This document shows, piece by piece, positions 24,352 to 32,732 of a DNA stretch of 40,674 nt. Positions within the stretch are counted from its first letter, which is position 1. Each line of letters starts with the position of its first letter. Position numbers and translations under genes: made by a program. Below the pieces are notes generated by a model. The model was given only the letters and a program-made list of their open reading frames with translations. It made no database searches and was not told the DNA's origin. Source of the stretch: an uncultured Alistipes sp. (GTDB lineage: Bacteria; Bacteroidota; Bacteroidia; Bacteroidales; Rikenellaceae); contig CALUKK010000151.1 of assembly GCA_944321205.1 (NCBI GenBank), forward strand, positions 1-40,674, given 5' to 3'.

Positions 24352-25233
24352 ATGCACAAATCCGGCTTCGTCAATATCATCGGAAATCCCAATGTCGGAA
24401 AATCCACGCTCATGAACGCCCTGGTCGGCGAGCGGCTCTCGATCATCACCTCCAAGGCCCAGACCACCCGTCACCGAATCATGGGTATCGTCTCCGGGGA
24501 CGACTTCCAGATCGTCTACTCCGATACGCCGGGAATCCTAAAACCCGCCTACAAGCTCCAGGAGTCGATGATGAAGTTCGTCAACGGCGCACTCACCGAT
24601 GCCGACATCATCCTCTACGTCACCGACACGGTCGAAGAGTCCGACCGCTCGGCCCGGATCCTTGACAACATCCGCCAAAGCGGCATCCCCACCATCGTCG
24701 TCATCAACAAGATCGACCTCTCGAACCCCGCGGCACTCGACACCCTGGTCGAAAAGTGGCACCGGACCCTCCCCGAAGCCCGTATCGTCCCCGTTTCGGC
24801 CAAGGAGGCGTTCAATATCGAGGGGCTCTTCAAGACCATCCTCGAACTGCTTCCCGAAGGCCCCGCCTTCTACCCCAAGGATACGCTGACGGACAAGACC
24901 CTGCGCTTCTTCGCCTCGGAGATCATCCGCGAAAAGATCCTCCGCTTCTACGACAAGGAGATCCCCTACTGCTGCGAAATCGAAATCGACAGCTACAAGG
25001 AGGAGCCCACAATCGACCGCATCGCGGCCACGATCTACGTCTCGCGCGAATCCCAGAAGGGAATCCTCATCGGTCACAAGGGTGAAAAACTCAAGCGCGT
25101 CGGACAGGCCGCCCGGGAGGATCTCGAACAGTTCCTCGACAAGAAGGTCTTCCTGCAACTCTTCGTCAAGGTCAGCAACGACTGGCGAAACAACGATCGT
25201 CTCCTCCGACACTTCGGCTACGAACTGGAATAG
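24352..25233 (+). CDS. era: GTPase Era, 16S rRNA-binding assembly factor
   Basis: A 293-residue GTPase with the full motif set: GNPNVGKS (11-18), the switch region with KAQTTRHRI, DTPG (58-61), NKID (119-122) and VSAK (147-150), and a C-terminal KH domain with GHKGEKLK (240-247). Era binds the 3' end of 16S rRNA during 30S maturation. The start at 24352 gives the normal N-terminus MHKSGFVNIIG and suits the promoter upstream; the longer reading begins in the terminator of ffh. The next gene lies 104 bp downstream without an obvious promoter, so some read-through is likely. Confidence 0.98.
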   Translation: MHKSGFVNIIGNPNVGKSTLMNALVGERLSIITSKAQTTRHRIMGIVSGDDFQIVYSDTPGILKPAYKLQESMMKFVNGALTDADIILYVTDTVEESDRSARILDNIRQSGIPTIVVINKIDLSNPAALDTLVEKWHRTLPEARIVPVSAKEAFNIEGLFKTILELLPEGPAFYPKDTLTDKTLRFFASEIIREKILRFYDKEIPYCCEIEIDSYKEEPTIDRIAATIYVSRESQKGILIGHKGEKLKRVGQAAREDLEQFLDKKVFLQLFVKVSNDWRNNDRLLRHFGYELE

Positions 25234-25337
25234 TCCCAAAAGCACAGAATCGCCCCCTGAATCTATAAACCCGCCCAACAAGCCGCCCCCGGGCAATAAA
25301 CCACAACCCAAGGGCGTTAAAACAAAAAATCGGAAAA

Positions 25338-27326
25338 ATGAAACAGTTCATCATCGGTATCCTCACGGCGCTCGCGCTGCTCGGCGCCCCCGATGCCCAG
25401 GCCCAATACAACCGGGAATACTTCTTCTGGATGGGCCGTTCGTGCATGATGAACAACGACTATCAGGAGGCCATCCGGACGCTCAATATCCTGTTGCGAT
25501 TCGATGAGGATGCCTTCGAGGGGTATTTCCTGCGCGGTATCGCCAAGTACAACCTCGACGACCTGCTGGGCGCCGAAGAGGACTTCTCGACCGCCATACG
25601 TCTCAACCCCGTCTATACCCAGGCCTACACCTATCGGGCCATCACCCGCTCGCGGCTGGGAAACTACGACGATGCCCTGCAGGACTTCCGCGAGGCCATC
25701 GAACTGCGCCCCGACCTCCCCGGGCCCTATTACAGCCGGGGCGTTACAAGGCTGCTGAACCAACAGTTCAAGGAGGCCATCGACGACTTCGACAAGTTCA
25801 TCCGTCAGGAGAACAAGGTTGCCGACGCCTACATCTGCCGCGGTCTGAGCTATCTCCACCTCAAGGATACCGTGCAGGCCTACGAAAACTTCAACACCGC
25901 CATCCGCACCAATCGCGAAGACCCCAACGGATACAACCGTCGCGGCGGCCTCTATCTCGAACAGGAGCGTTACAAGGAGGCCGAAGCCGACTTCAACAAG
26001 GCCATCTCGTGCGACTCGACCTATCTGCTCTCGTTCTTCAACCGCGCGCTGGTCTACAATGCCACGAATCGCCCGATGCTGGCTCTCAAGGATTTCGACC
26101 GCGTCATCCAGCTCGATTCGACCAACTCGCTCACCTATTTCAACCGCGCCATGCTCCGCACCCAGATCGGAGACTACAACCGTGCCCTGGAGGATTACGA
26201 CCGCGTGGCGCTCTACTCGCCCAACAACGTCCTGGTATACTACAACCGCGCCGGCGTACATGCCCAGCTGGGAGAGATCGAGGAGGCCGTCAAGGATTAT
26301 TCCGAGGCCATCAAGCTCTATCCCGACTTTGCCAACGCATACATCTATCGCGGACAACTGCGCGAACTGCTGCGAGACCCCCAGGGAGCCCGCAGCGACC
26401 GCGAAACCGCACAACGCAAAATCGCCCAATACCGCGAACGCCTCAGCGACAGCACCTACTCGATCTTCGCCGATACCACACAGCGCTTCGACCGCCTGCT
26501 GTCGTTCGACAGCAAGCTGGCAGGAAACAGCTTCGAAAGCATAACCGGACACAACGGCGGACATGAGGAGATGCGTCTGCTGCCGCTCTTCAAGTTCACG
26601 CTCATGCGCCCCGATACGCTGCCCGAAAGCGGAACCTACCGTCTGCAACGGGTCGAGGACTTCAAGAAACGGATCGGAAACGAATACCTGACGCTTTCGT
26701 GCCGCGAAAGCAACATCGCGCCCGATACGCTCGTAATGCTCGACAAGGAGTATGTCCAACGACTCAAAAACGGCGAAACGGATTGGACCCTGCTCTTCGA
26801 ACGGGGTGTCTCGCAGGCCCTGATCAAACAGTACACCAACTCGGTGAATACCTTCTCCACGGCCATCGAACAGAATCCCTCGAATCCGTTCCTCTACCTG
26901 AACCGTTCGACCACCCGGGCCGAAATGATCGACTTCATCTCCTCGATCGACAACTCCTATCAGCGGATCTCGATCGATTCCGATCCGGCCAACCGTCTGA
27001 ACAACAACTCCAAACGTACGTACAGCTACGACGAGGCCCTGGCCGATCTGAACAAGGCCATCAAGCTCTTCCCCGCCTTCGCCGAGGCATACTACAACCG
27101 GGCAAACCTCCGGGCACTCTCCGGAAGCCTCCCCGAAGCCTATGAAGACTATTCGAAGGCCATCGATCTCAACCCGTCGTTCGCCGAGGCATACTACAAC
27201 CGCGGCGTGATCCAGATCTTCATGAAGGATACCAGAAAAGGGTGTCTCGACCTCTCGAAGGCCGGAGAACTCGGTATCGCCGAGGCCTACGACATCCTCA
27301 AACGTTACGCCGCTCTCGAAGACTAA
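25338..27326 (+). CDS. Exported protein with many tetratricopeptide repeats
   Basis: A 662-residue protein with a signal peptide (MKQFIIGILTALALLGAPDAQAQ), then at least nine TPR units in a first array (about 25-365) and two or three more at the C-terminus (about 555-655). Typical units read DDALQDFREAIELRPDLPGPYYSRG and EAYEDYSKAIDLNPSFAEAYYNRG. Between them, residues about 375-490 form a non-TPR region. TPR arrays act as protein-binding scaffolds; the partner is unknown. The mature protein is probably periplasmic or at the outer membrane. The MFS gene starts 18 bp downstream, so the two are likely one transcript. Confidence 0.9.
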   Translation: MKQFIIGILTALALLGAPDAQAQYNREYFFWMGRSCMMNNDYQEAIRTLNILLRFDEDAFEGYFLRGIAKYNLDDLLGAEEDFSTAIRLNPVYTQAYTYRAITRSRLGNYDDALQDFREAIELRPDLPGPYYSRGVTRLLNQQFKEAIDDFDKFIRQENKVADAYICRGLSYLHLKDTVQAYENFNTAIRTNREDPNGYNRRGGLYLEQERYKEAEADFNKAISCDSTYLLSFFNRALVYNATNRPMLALKDFDRVIQLDSTNSLTYFNRAMLRTQIGDYNRALEDYDRVALYSPNNVLVYYNRAGVHAQLGEIEEAVKDYSEAIKLYPDFANAYIYRGQLRELLRDPQGARSDRETAQRKIAQYRERLSDSTYSIFADTTQRFDRLLSFDSKLAGNSFESITGHNGGHEEMRLLPLFKFTLMRPDTLPESGTYRLQRVEDFKKRIGNEYLTLSCRESNIAPDTLVMLDKEYVQRLKNGETDWTLLFERGVSQALIKQYTNSVNTFSTAIEQNPSNPFLYLNRSTTRAEMIDFISSIDNSYQRISIDSDPANRLNNNSKRTYSYDEALADLNKAIKLFPAFAEAYYNRANLRALSGSLPEAYEDYSKAIDLNPSFAEAYYNRGVIQIFMKDTRKGCLDLSKAGELGIAEAYDILKRYAALED

Positions 27327-27344
27327 TCCAAACCCTATAACAAC

Positions 27345-28715
27345 ATGACTGCAACTATCCAACGCAAACTCAACGATTCACCCGTGGCGCGGTGGACGGC
27401 CCTGGTGCTCATCGCTCTGATGATGTTCTTCGGCTACATGTTCGTCGACGTGATGTCCCCGCTCAAATCCCTCATCGAATCGGCCCGCGGATGGGACAGC
27501 GGAACGTTCGGAACCTATGCCGCTTCGGAATACTTCCTCAACGTCTTCGTCTTCTTCCTGATCTTCGCCGGAATCATCCTCGACAAAATGGGGATCCGCT
27601 TCACGGGCCTGCTCTCCGCATCGCTCATGGTAATCGGTGCCTCGATCAAGTTCGTCGGAATCTCCGACTGGTTCCAGACTACCGCCCTCAACGAGTGGCT
27701 CAACAGCTGGTGGGTCGCTTTCCCCGGCAGCGCAAAAATGGCGTCCCTGGGCTTCATGATCTTCGGATGCGGCTGCGAAATGGCCGGAACAACCGTCTCC
27801 AAAGCCATCGCAAAATGGTTCGAAGGTAAGGAGATGGCCCTGGCCATGGGGCTCGAAATGGCTATCGCCCGCCTGGGCGTCTTCGCCGTCATGTGGCTCT
27901 CGCCCATGATCTCAAACCACTTCGACAAGTCGGTCGTCGCACCCGTGGGCTTCTGCACGGCCCTGCTCATCATCGGCCTGCTCTGCTACTCCGTATTCGT
28001 ATACATGGACCGCAAACTCGACAGACAACTTATCGCCGCCGGAGAGATGAAGGAACAGAAATCCTCCGACGAAGAGTTCCATGTCCGCGATCTCGGCATG
28101 ATCTTCCGCAGCAAGATGTTCTGGCTCGTGGCGCTGCTCTGCGTCCTCTACTACTCGGCCATCTTCCCCTTCCAGCGCTATGCCCCGAACTTCCTTGAGG
28201 TGACGCTCAACATCGATGCCGAGGCCGCCTCGAGACTCTTCAGCTGCTTCCCGATTCTGGCCATGATCCTCACGCCGTTCCTCGGAGCCATGCTCGACTT
28301 CCGCGGAAAGGGCGCCACGATGCTCATGATCGGAGCCGTCATCATGATCGTCTGCCACCTGAGTTTCGCCTTTCTGCTACCCGCGTTCCCCTCGAAATGG
28401 CTGGCCCTGCTGCTGGTCGTGACCCTCGGAGTATCGTTCTCGCTGGTTCCTGCGGCGCTCTGGCCCTCGGTTCCCAAGATCATCGACTCCAAGATCCTCG
28501 GATCGGCATACTGTCTGATCTTCTGGATCCAGAACGTCGGACTGTGTCTCGTGCCGCTGCTTATCGGCGAGGTGCTCGATGCAACGGGCGGATATACCGT
28601 GCCGATGATCATCTTCTCGACATTCGGAATCCTGGCCTTTATCTTCAGCTTCTACCTCAAGATCGAGGACCGCAAAAAGGGATACGGACTCGAACTGCCC
28701 AATATCAAGAAGTAG
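27345..28715 (+). CDS. Major facilitator superfamily transporter
   Basis: A 456-residue inner-membrane protein with about 12 transmembrane helices. The first half has FGYMFVDVMSPLKSLIES and the A-loop-like FAGIILDKMGIRFTG (near 73-87); the second half has the matching GAMLDFRGKGATMLM (near 320-334). A charged cytoplasmic loop (about 225-250) separates the halves. It resembles the MFSD1-like carriers common in Bacteroidales, but the substrate is unknown. It follows the TPR gene by 18 bp and ends at a strong terminator. Confidence 0.92.
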   Translation: MTATIQRKLNDSPVARWTALVLIALMMFFGYMFVDVMSPLKSLIESARGWDSGTFGTYAASEYFLNVFVFFLIFAGIILDKMGIRFTGLLSASLMVIGASIKFVGISDWFQTTALNEWLNSWWVAFPGSAKMASLGFMIFGCGCEMAGTTVSKAIAKWFEGKEMALAMGLEMAIARLGVFAVMWLSPMISNHFDKSVVAPVGFCTALLIIGLLCYSVFVYMDRKLDRQLIAAGEMKEQKSSDEEFHVRDLGMIFRSKMFWLVALLCVLYYSAIFPFQRYAPNFLEVTLNIDAEAASRLFSCFPILAMILTPFLGAMLDFRGKGATMLMIGAVIMIVCHLSFAFLLPAFPSKWLALLLVVTLGVSFSLVPAALWPSVPKIIDSKILGSAYCLIFWIQNVGLCLVPLLIGEVLDATGGYTVPMIIFSTFGILAFIFSFYLKIEDRKKGYGLELPNIKK

Positions 28716-28739
28716 CCCGAACCCAGTTGATAAATGAAG

Positions 28740-28776
28740 AAAACCCCCTGCCGGGATAGACCGGGCAGGGGGTTTT
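28740..28776 (+). terminator. Intrinsic terminator after the MFS gene
   Basis: AAAACCCCCTGCC (28740-28752) pairs with GGCAGGGGGTTTT (28764-28776) around an 11-base loop. The next 214 bp (28777-28990) carry no gene; they are strikingly purine-rich and contain a 12-bp tandem duplicate at 28880-28903. Confidence 0.9.
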
Positions 28777-28879
28777 CATATGGGAGGAGGGGGGGGGTGA
28801 AGGGTCCGCGAAGGCAGGAAAGGCGGCGAAGACGCAGCAAGGCGCAACATAAGGGCCGGGGTTGCAGTGAGGGTGCAGC

Positions 28880-28903
28880 AAGGGACGGAACAAGGGACGG
28901 AAC
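28880..28903. repeat. Tandem 12-bp duplicate in a purine-rich gap
   Basis: AAGGGACGGAAC is present twice in direct contact (28880-28891 and 28892-28903), inside a stretch where the plus strand is mostly A and G. Confidence 0.7.
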
Positions 28904-28990
28904 AGAAGATGGAGCAGGTCGGGACCGAGACGGCTATGAAGGCACGGCAAGGCGAAGCACAAGGGTCGCGTCGCGCCCCCTCCTCGAAAA

Positions 28991-30133
28991 TCACTTTCCG
29001 GAGACGAGGTCGTAGAGTTCCGTAAGGCGGTTGCACATCTCCTCCCACGAAAAACGGCGCCGCTCTTCGACACAGTTCCGTCGGAAACGGGGCAAAGTAT
29101 CTCCCTCGTACATGCGTTCGATGGCCGCAGCTACCGACTCGGCCGTGGGGTCACAGACGTACCCCACCCGACCGTCGGGAACAATCTCCGCCAGTCCGCC
29201 GACCCGCGTCACCACCATCGGCACGCAAAACTGGTAGGCAATCTGCGTCACACCGCTCTGCGTGGCCGTTTTGTAGGGCTGTACGACAAAATCCGCCACC
29301 GAAAAGTAGTATTTGACCTCCTCGTCCGGTACGAAACGATCGTGAAGCAGCACTTCGTCCTGCAACCCGTGGTCGGCGATCTGCCGCAGGTAGGGCTCTT
29401 TCGAGGTATAGAACTCCCCGGCCACGATCAGCCGCCGGCCGGCCGTCTTGCCCTGCCGCCGAAGAAGTGCCCACGCTTCGAGCAGGATATCAAGCCCCTT
29501 GTAGTCGCGGATCAGACCGAAAAAAAGCACATAACGCAACCCCGGATTCAGCCCCAGACGGACACATGCCTCCGAACGCTCGACCCGTTCCCCGAAATTC
29601 TCGAACAACGGGTGGGGCGAAAAGAGCGCCGGGACCGATGTATAGGCCGTCAGTTCCTGATGAACCTGTTCGGACATGTAGATGAAACCATCAACCGAAG
29701 CGAGAAAATACCGGTTGCATGGCCGGTCGATCAGATGGTGTTCATGCGGCTCGACATTGTCGATCTGGCACAGCACCTTCGTATGGCCGTTCCGACGCGC
29801 AAGCCGTGCGATGGTCCCGAAGCAGGGGGCCATGAAGGGAGTCCAATACTTCATCAGCACGAAATCCGGCCGCTCTCGCCGTATCTGCCGGCCGACCCGC
29901 AGCCAGTTGAAGGGATTGACCGTATTGACGCATCGCGTGATGTGCAGATCTCCCGGGGCCGGGGTATTCACCGTCTGGCTCTCTCCGGGAAAGAGCAGCG
30001 ACGGATATTGCAGCGTAAAGGTCCGGATGTCAACCTCCGCACCCCGCCGCTGGAACGTCCGCGCCAGAATCTCCAGAATGGAGGCCAATCCGCCCCGATA
30101 GGGATGAGCAGGTCCTACGATCGTGATTTTCAT
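28991..30133 (-). CDS. GT4-type (GT-B fold) glycosyltransferase
   Basis: A 380-residue glycosyltransferase. The N-terminus MKITIVGPAHPYRGGLASIL is the acceptor-side Rossmann start with the glycine loop; the C-terminal donor domain has VLFFGLIRDYKGLDILLEAW (near 206-225), VADFVVQPYKTATQSG (near 290) and VTRVGGLAEIV. In ordinary GT4 enzymes the EX7E motif occupies the QPYKTATQSGVTQIAY region; here the first Glu is replaced, a pattern I associate with a Bacteroidetes subgroup. It probably acts in the cytoplasm on a lipid- or glycan-linked acceptor. It lies 61 bp downstream of the acyl-ACP thioesterase gene without its own promoter motif. Acceptor and donor sugar are unknown. Confidence 0.9.
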   Translation of the reverse strand: MKITIVGPAHPYRGGLASILEILARTFQRRGAEVDIRTFTLQYPSLLFPGESQTVNTPAPGDLHITRCVNTVNPFNWLRVGRQIRRERPDFVLMKYWTPFMAPCFGTIARLARRNGHTKVLCQIDNVEPHEHHLIDRPCNRYFLASVDGFIYMSEQVHQELTAYTSVPALFSPHPLFENFGERVERSEACVRLGLNPGLRYVLFFGLIRDYKGLDILLEAWALLRRQGKTAGRRLIVAGEFYTSKEPYLRQIADHGLQDEVLLHDRFVPDEEVKYYFSVADFVVQPYKTATQSGVTQIAYQFCVPMVVTRVGGLAEIVPDGRVGYVCDPTAESVAAAIERMYEGDTLPRFRRNCVEERRRFSWEEMCNRLTELYDLVSGK

Positions 30134-30194
30134 AGCTTTTGATTTCTGGATTTACACCGTTTCCCGAATTCGTATCGCCGGAACGGGGAATCCC

Positions 30195-30935
30195 CTACTC
30201 CTCCGGCCGCTTCCACTCCACCGAAGCCCGTACAGCTGCCGTCGTTCCGTCACCCGAGATCTCGAAAAGCACTGCTTGACCGCGCTCCTCGCACCCGATC
30301 CGCAACGTCTGACCGTAGCGGCACTCCTTCAGAAAGTGAATATCCAGCCGGACCGGAAAATCCTGGGTCAATTGCTCCACGGGCAGCATGTCCAGCATCA
30401 TCTCCACGTAGCGCATCGTATTGACATGACGGTTGAAGTCGATGTCGCTGTATACGACCCGGTGTTCGGTCGTCCGCGTGGGCGTCACCTCCCGGATCTT
30501 GCGGGGACGTTCCGTCGGCGGCGGAACCGGAACAACCGCATCGTTGTGTTCGCGCCCCACCCACGAAAGATCCACCGCCGACCGGGTCGTCAGATCGATC
30601 ATCGCCCACTGGGTCACGGCTCGGCCGAATTCCCCGCCCGCAGCATCGCTGAGCGTAAAGTTACGCGTCGACAAAACCCGGCCGTAATCGCTGATCCACG
30701 TGGCGATCGTATAGTCCGTATACTGCTCGGGACGCCGATCGATCTCGATCGCCATCCGCGAGAGAACCCACGAATGGTTCTCCGCATTGAGCACATCCAC
30801 CCCGAAGCCCTTGCCGTAGGCATCCTGCCCCGCCGTATTGAGTATTGACGACCCCAACGAAGTCAGGGTGGCCCGCAACGTGAAATCCACATCCTGAGGC
30901 TCTACCCGATATCCGTAAAGCGATTTCTCAGCCAT
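30195..30935 (-). CDS. Acyl-ACP thioesterase (FatA/FatB-like)
   Basis: A 246-residue double-hotdog enzyme that releases free fatty acid from acyl-ACP. The catalytic region YSDIDFNRHVNTMRYVEMM (162-180) supplies Asn168 and His170, and LKEC (202-205) supplies Cys205; the His-Cys spacing of 35 equals that of the plant FatB triad Asn227/His229/Cys264. The N-terminal domain begins with VEPQDVDFTLRATL. It should be cytoplasmic. Release of fatty acids may feed membrane or exported lipids. It is the first gene of a unit with the downstream glycosyltransferase gene and is divergent from the membrane protein gene at 31014. Confidence 0.92.
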   Translation of the reverse strand: MAEKSLYGYRVEPQDVDFTLRATLTSLGSSILNTAGQDAYGKGFGVDVLNAENHSWVLSRMAIEIDRRPEQYTDYTIATWISDYGRVLSTRNFTLSDAAGGEFGRAVTQWAMIDLTTRSAVDLSWVGREHNDAVVPVPPPTERPRKIREVTPTRTTEHRVVYSDIDFNRHVNTMRYVEMMLDMLPVEQLTQDFPVRLDIHFLKECRYGQTLRIGCEERGQAVLFEISGDGTTAAVRASVEWKRPEE

Positions 30936-30955
30936 ATTTCCTGATATTATCCGTA

Positions 30956-30963
30956 CAAAGATA
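30956..30963 (-). promoter_or_regulatory. -7 element of the acyl-ACP thioesterase gene
   Basis: TATCTTTG on the minus strand, 21 bp upstream of the start at 30935. No well-placed -33 TTG. Confidence 0.6.
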
Positions 30964-30974
30964 AAGATTTTTGC

Positions 30975-30982
30975 TATATTTG
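30975..30982 (+). promoter_or_regulatory. -7 element of the membrane protein gene at 31014
   Basis: TATATTTG, 31 bp before the start codon. It lies only 12 bp from the opposing -7 element at 30956-30963, so the two divergent promoters must compete for polymerase. Confidence 0.6.
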
Positions 30983-31013
30983 TTTATTATCCTAACCCTT
31001 AAAACTCTCTACC

Positions 31014-31625
31014 ATGGAAACGAAAAAACTCGATTTCGCGACCACGCTCAAGGATGCAATCGCCATCGGCGTGAAAAATGCCCCCTCGATCATCGCGGCT
31101 GTGGCCCTCTGGCTCGTCACCATCTGGATCCCCTACCTCAACGTCGGAACCACGATCGCAATCACCTTGTTGCCCACCCTGCTGGCAAAGGGCGAGATCA
31201 TCAATCCGCTGAGCATCTTCGACAGCAAATACCGCCGATACATGGGCGAATTCTTCATCACCATGGGACTGATGGTCTTCCCCATACTGATCGGCTTCAT
31301 CTTCATGTTCGTGCCGGCCATCGTCCTCACTTTCGCATGGTCCCTCTCCTACTACTTCCTCATCGAGAAGGGTAAGAACCCCATGCAGGCCATCAAGGCC
31401 TCGAACGACGCCACATACGGCAGCAAATGGACCATGTTCTTCGTCTCGCTGCTCTTCGGCGTCATAGTAGCTGTCGTCATGGCCATCTTCCAGACGATCT
31501 GCAACGCCATCAACGTCGGAGTCATCACCTTCATCGTGATGTTCGTCCTCTATGTCATCGCCATCTCGATCAGCATGGCCATCAACGCCTCCTACTGGAA
31601 ACAACTCAAGGACAACGTCGAATAA
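31014..31625 (+). CDS. Polytopic membrane protein, unknown function
   Basis: A 203-residue protein with four or five hydrophobic segments, approximately at residues 25-45, 46-58, 82-110, 140-165 and 168-193, and a hydrophilic loop (about 60-80) reading GEIINPLSIFDSKYRRYMGEF. It resembles the loose YciC/DUF975-type families of integral membrane proteins with a repeated conserved loop, but I cannot assign it. It is a single-gene unit with a TATATTTG element upstream and an intrinsic terminator downstream. Confidence 0.82.
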   Translation: METKKLDFATTLKDAIAIGVKNAPSIIAAVALWLVTIWIPYLNVGTTIAITLLPTLLAKGEIINPLSIFDSKYRRYMGEFFITMGLMVFPILIGFIFMFVPAIVLTFAWSLSYYFLIEKGKNPMQAIKASNDATYGSKWTMFFVSLLFGVIVAVVMAIFQTICNAINVGVITFIVMFVLYVIAISISMAINASYWKQLKDNVE

Positions 31626-31643
31626 CCCCTTCATCCGTCATGT

Positions 31644-31674
31644 AACGGCTGCCGGAAAGGACAGCCGTTTTTTT
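31644..31674 (+). terminator. Intrinsic terminator after the membrane protein gene
   Basis: AACGGCTG (31644-31651) pairs with CAGCCGTT (31662-31669) over a 10-base loop and is followed by a T-run to 31674. Confidence 0.93.
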
Positions 31675-31690
31675 GCTTTTACGAATAAAT

Positions 31691-31709
31691 TTTATCGAAA
31701 AACGATAAA
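31691..31709. promoter_or_regulatory. Palindrome upstream of the DUF2975/HTH promoter, candidate operator
   Basis: TTTATCG (31691-31697) and CGATAAA (31703-31709) form a perfect 7-bp inverted repeat with a 5-bp spacer, directly upstream of the -33 element of the promoter that drives the HTH gene. Autoregulation by the encoded Xre-type protein is the natural reading. Confidence 0.55.
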
Positions 31710-31711
31710 TA

Positions 31712-31743
31712 TTGTTTGTTTCTCGAAATTTTAGCTATCTTTG
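31712..31743 (+). promoter_or_regulatory. Promoter of the DUF2975-HTH-M16 group
   Basis: TTG (31712-31714), 21 bp, TATCTTTG (31736-31743), 28 bp upstream of the first start codon at 31771. Confidence 0.75.
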
Positions 31744-31770
31744 CTCCGACGAAGGACAACGAATCGAACC

Positions 31771-32481
31771 ATGCAAAACAAAAAATCGCTCCTCAAACGG
31801 CTCCTGGTCATCTACGTCACCTTCTTCATCGTGCTGGTGGCCGGCTTCGCCCACAACATCATCCCCAACCTCTCCCGCGGCGCCGCCGAAGGACTCGAAA
31901 TGGGGAACGATATCACCCGGAAGTGGAACACCGGAGATCCCCGGATGATCTTCCTGCTCGACAATGTCCGGATCCTGGCCCAACCCCAGGATACCCTGTC
32001 GTTCGAAACGCCTCAGGCCTCCGTCCAGGCCCGGATCCGCAACCTCGAACTCCTGGTCGAAAAAAATGCACCCGGAAAATCCCCCGTCGCCCTGGCTTTC
32101 CACGCCATCGGAGGCAGCGTCTGGATCTATCTGCTGGTGATGCTGGTCCCGCTCCTGATGCTCGCCATCATCATCCTGATGTTCGTCATCATACACTCCC
32201 TGCGGCGCTCGATCCGCGAAGAACGCCCCCTCGACCCGCGGAACGTCCGGTATCTCAGAACCATCGGACTGCTTACGATCGCCTCGGAACTCCTCGAAGA
32301 CCTCCTGACCTGGATCATGAACTCCCGGGCCGCGGATCTGCTCACCGGATCCGGATACCTCGTCGACACCCGATTCCAGGTCTCCTATACGCCGATCATC
32401 ATGGGGATACTCATCCTCTTCGCCGCCGAAGTCTTCGCCGTGGGACAGAATCTCAGCGAAGAACAGAAACTCACCATCTGA
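31771..32481 (+). CDS. DUF2975-family membrane protein
   Basis: A 236-residue protein with an N-terminal helix (about 10-30), a periplasmic section (about 35-105) and three further helices: about 110-142 (the longest), 168-190 and 207-225. Helix four is followed by FAVGQNLSEEQKLTI, a common DUF2975 ending. Together with the HTH gene 13 bp downstream it forms the widespread DUF2975-YozG pair. The role of the membrane protein is unknown; it may present a signal to the regulator. The ATG at 31771 was chosen over the frame that starts at 31741 because of the promoter position and the MQNKKSLLKRLLVIY membrane-entry sequence. Confidence 0.88.
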   Translation: MQNKKSLLKRLLVIYVTFFIVLVAGFAHNIIPNLSRGAAEGLEMGNDITRKWNTGDPRMIFLLDNVRILAQPQDTLSFETPQASVQARIRNLELLVEKNAPGKSPVALAFHAIGGSVWIYLLVMLVPLLMLAIIILMFVIIHSLRRSIREERPLDPRNVRYLRTIGLLTIASELLEDLLTWIMNSRAADLLTGSGYLVDTRFQVSYTPIIMGILILFAAEVFAVGQNLSEEQKLTI

Positions 32482-32494
32482 CACACTCCGAAAA

Positions 32495-32731
32495 ATGGCC
32501 ATAATCATCAATATCGACGTCATGATGGCGAAACGCAAGATCTCCCTGGGAGACCTCGCCGAACGGGTCGACATCACCCCCGCCAACCTCTCGATCCTCA
32601 AAAACGGCAAAGCCCGCGCCATCCGCTTCTCAACGCTCGAGGCCATCTGCCGCGAACTCGACTGCCAACCCGGCGACATCATCGAATATCGCCCCGATAC
32701 CCCGAAAAACCAATCTTTTTCCATTCAATAA
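32495..32731 (+). CDS. Xre/Cro-type helix-turn-helix regulator (YozG-like)
   Basis: A 78-residue protein consisting almost wholly of one five-helix HTH domain: MAIIINIDVMMAKRKISLGD, then LAERVDITPANLSILKNGKA as turn and recognition helix, RAIRFSTLEAICRELDCQPGDI and an YRPDT tail. It is the YozG-like partner of the DUF2975 gene 13 bp upstream. It likely binds the palindrome at 31691-31709. The protease gene starts only one base after its stop codon, which suggests translational coupling. Confidence 0.93.
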   Translation: MAIIINIDVMMAKRKISLGDLAERVDITPANLSILKNGKARAIRFSTLEAICRELDCQPGDIIEYRPDTPKNQSFSIQ

Positions 32732-32732
32732 C

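Noticed and set aside
25317-27362. 681-codon open frame on the minus strand opposite the TPR gene
   Set aside because: The repeated TPR codon pattern and GC bias keep the antisense frame open. The translation is Val/Gly/Glu-rich without motifs.
28734-29015. 93-codon plus-strand frame after the MFS gene
   Set aside because: It begins inside the terminator and runs through the purine-rich gap. The Arg/Gly-rich product has no family support.
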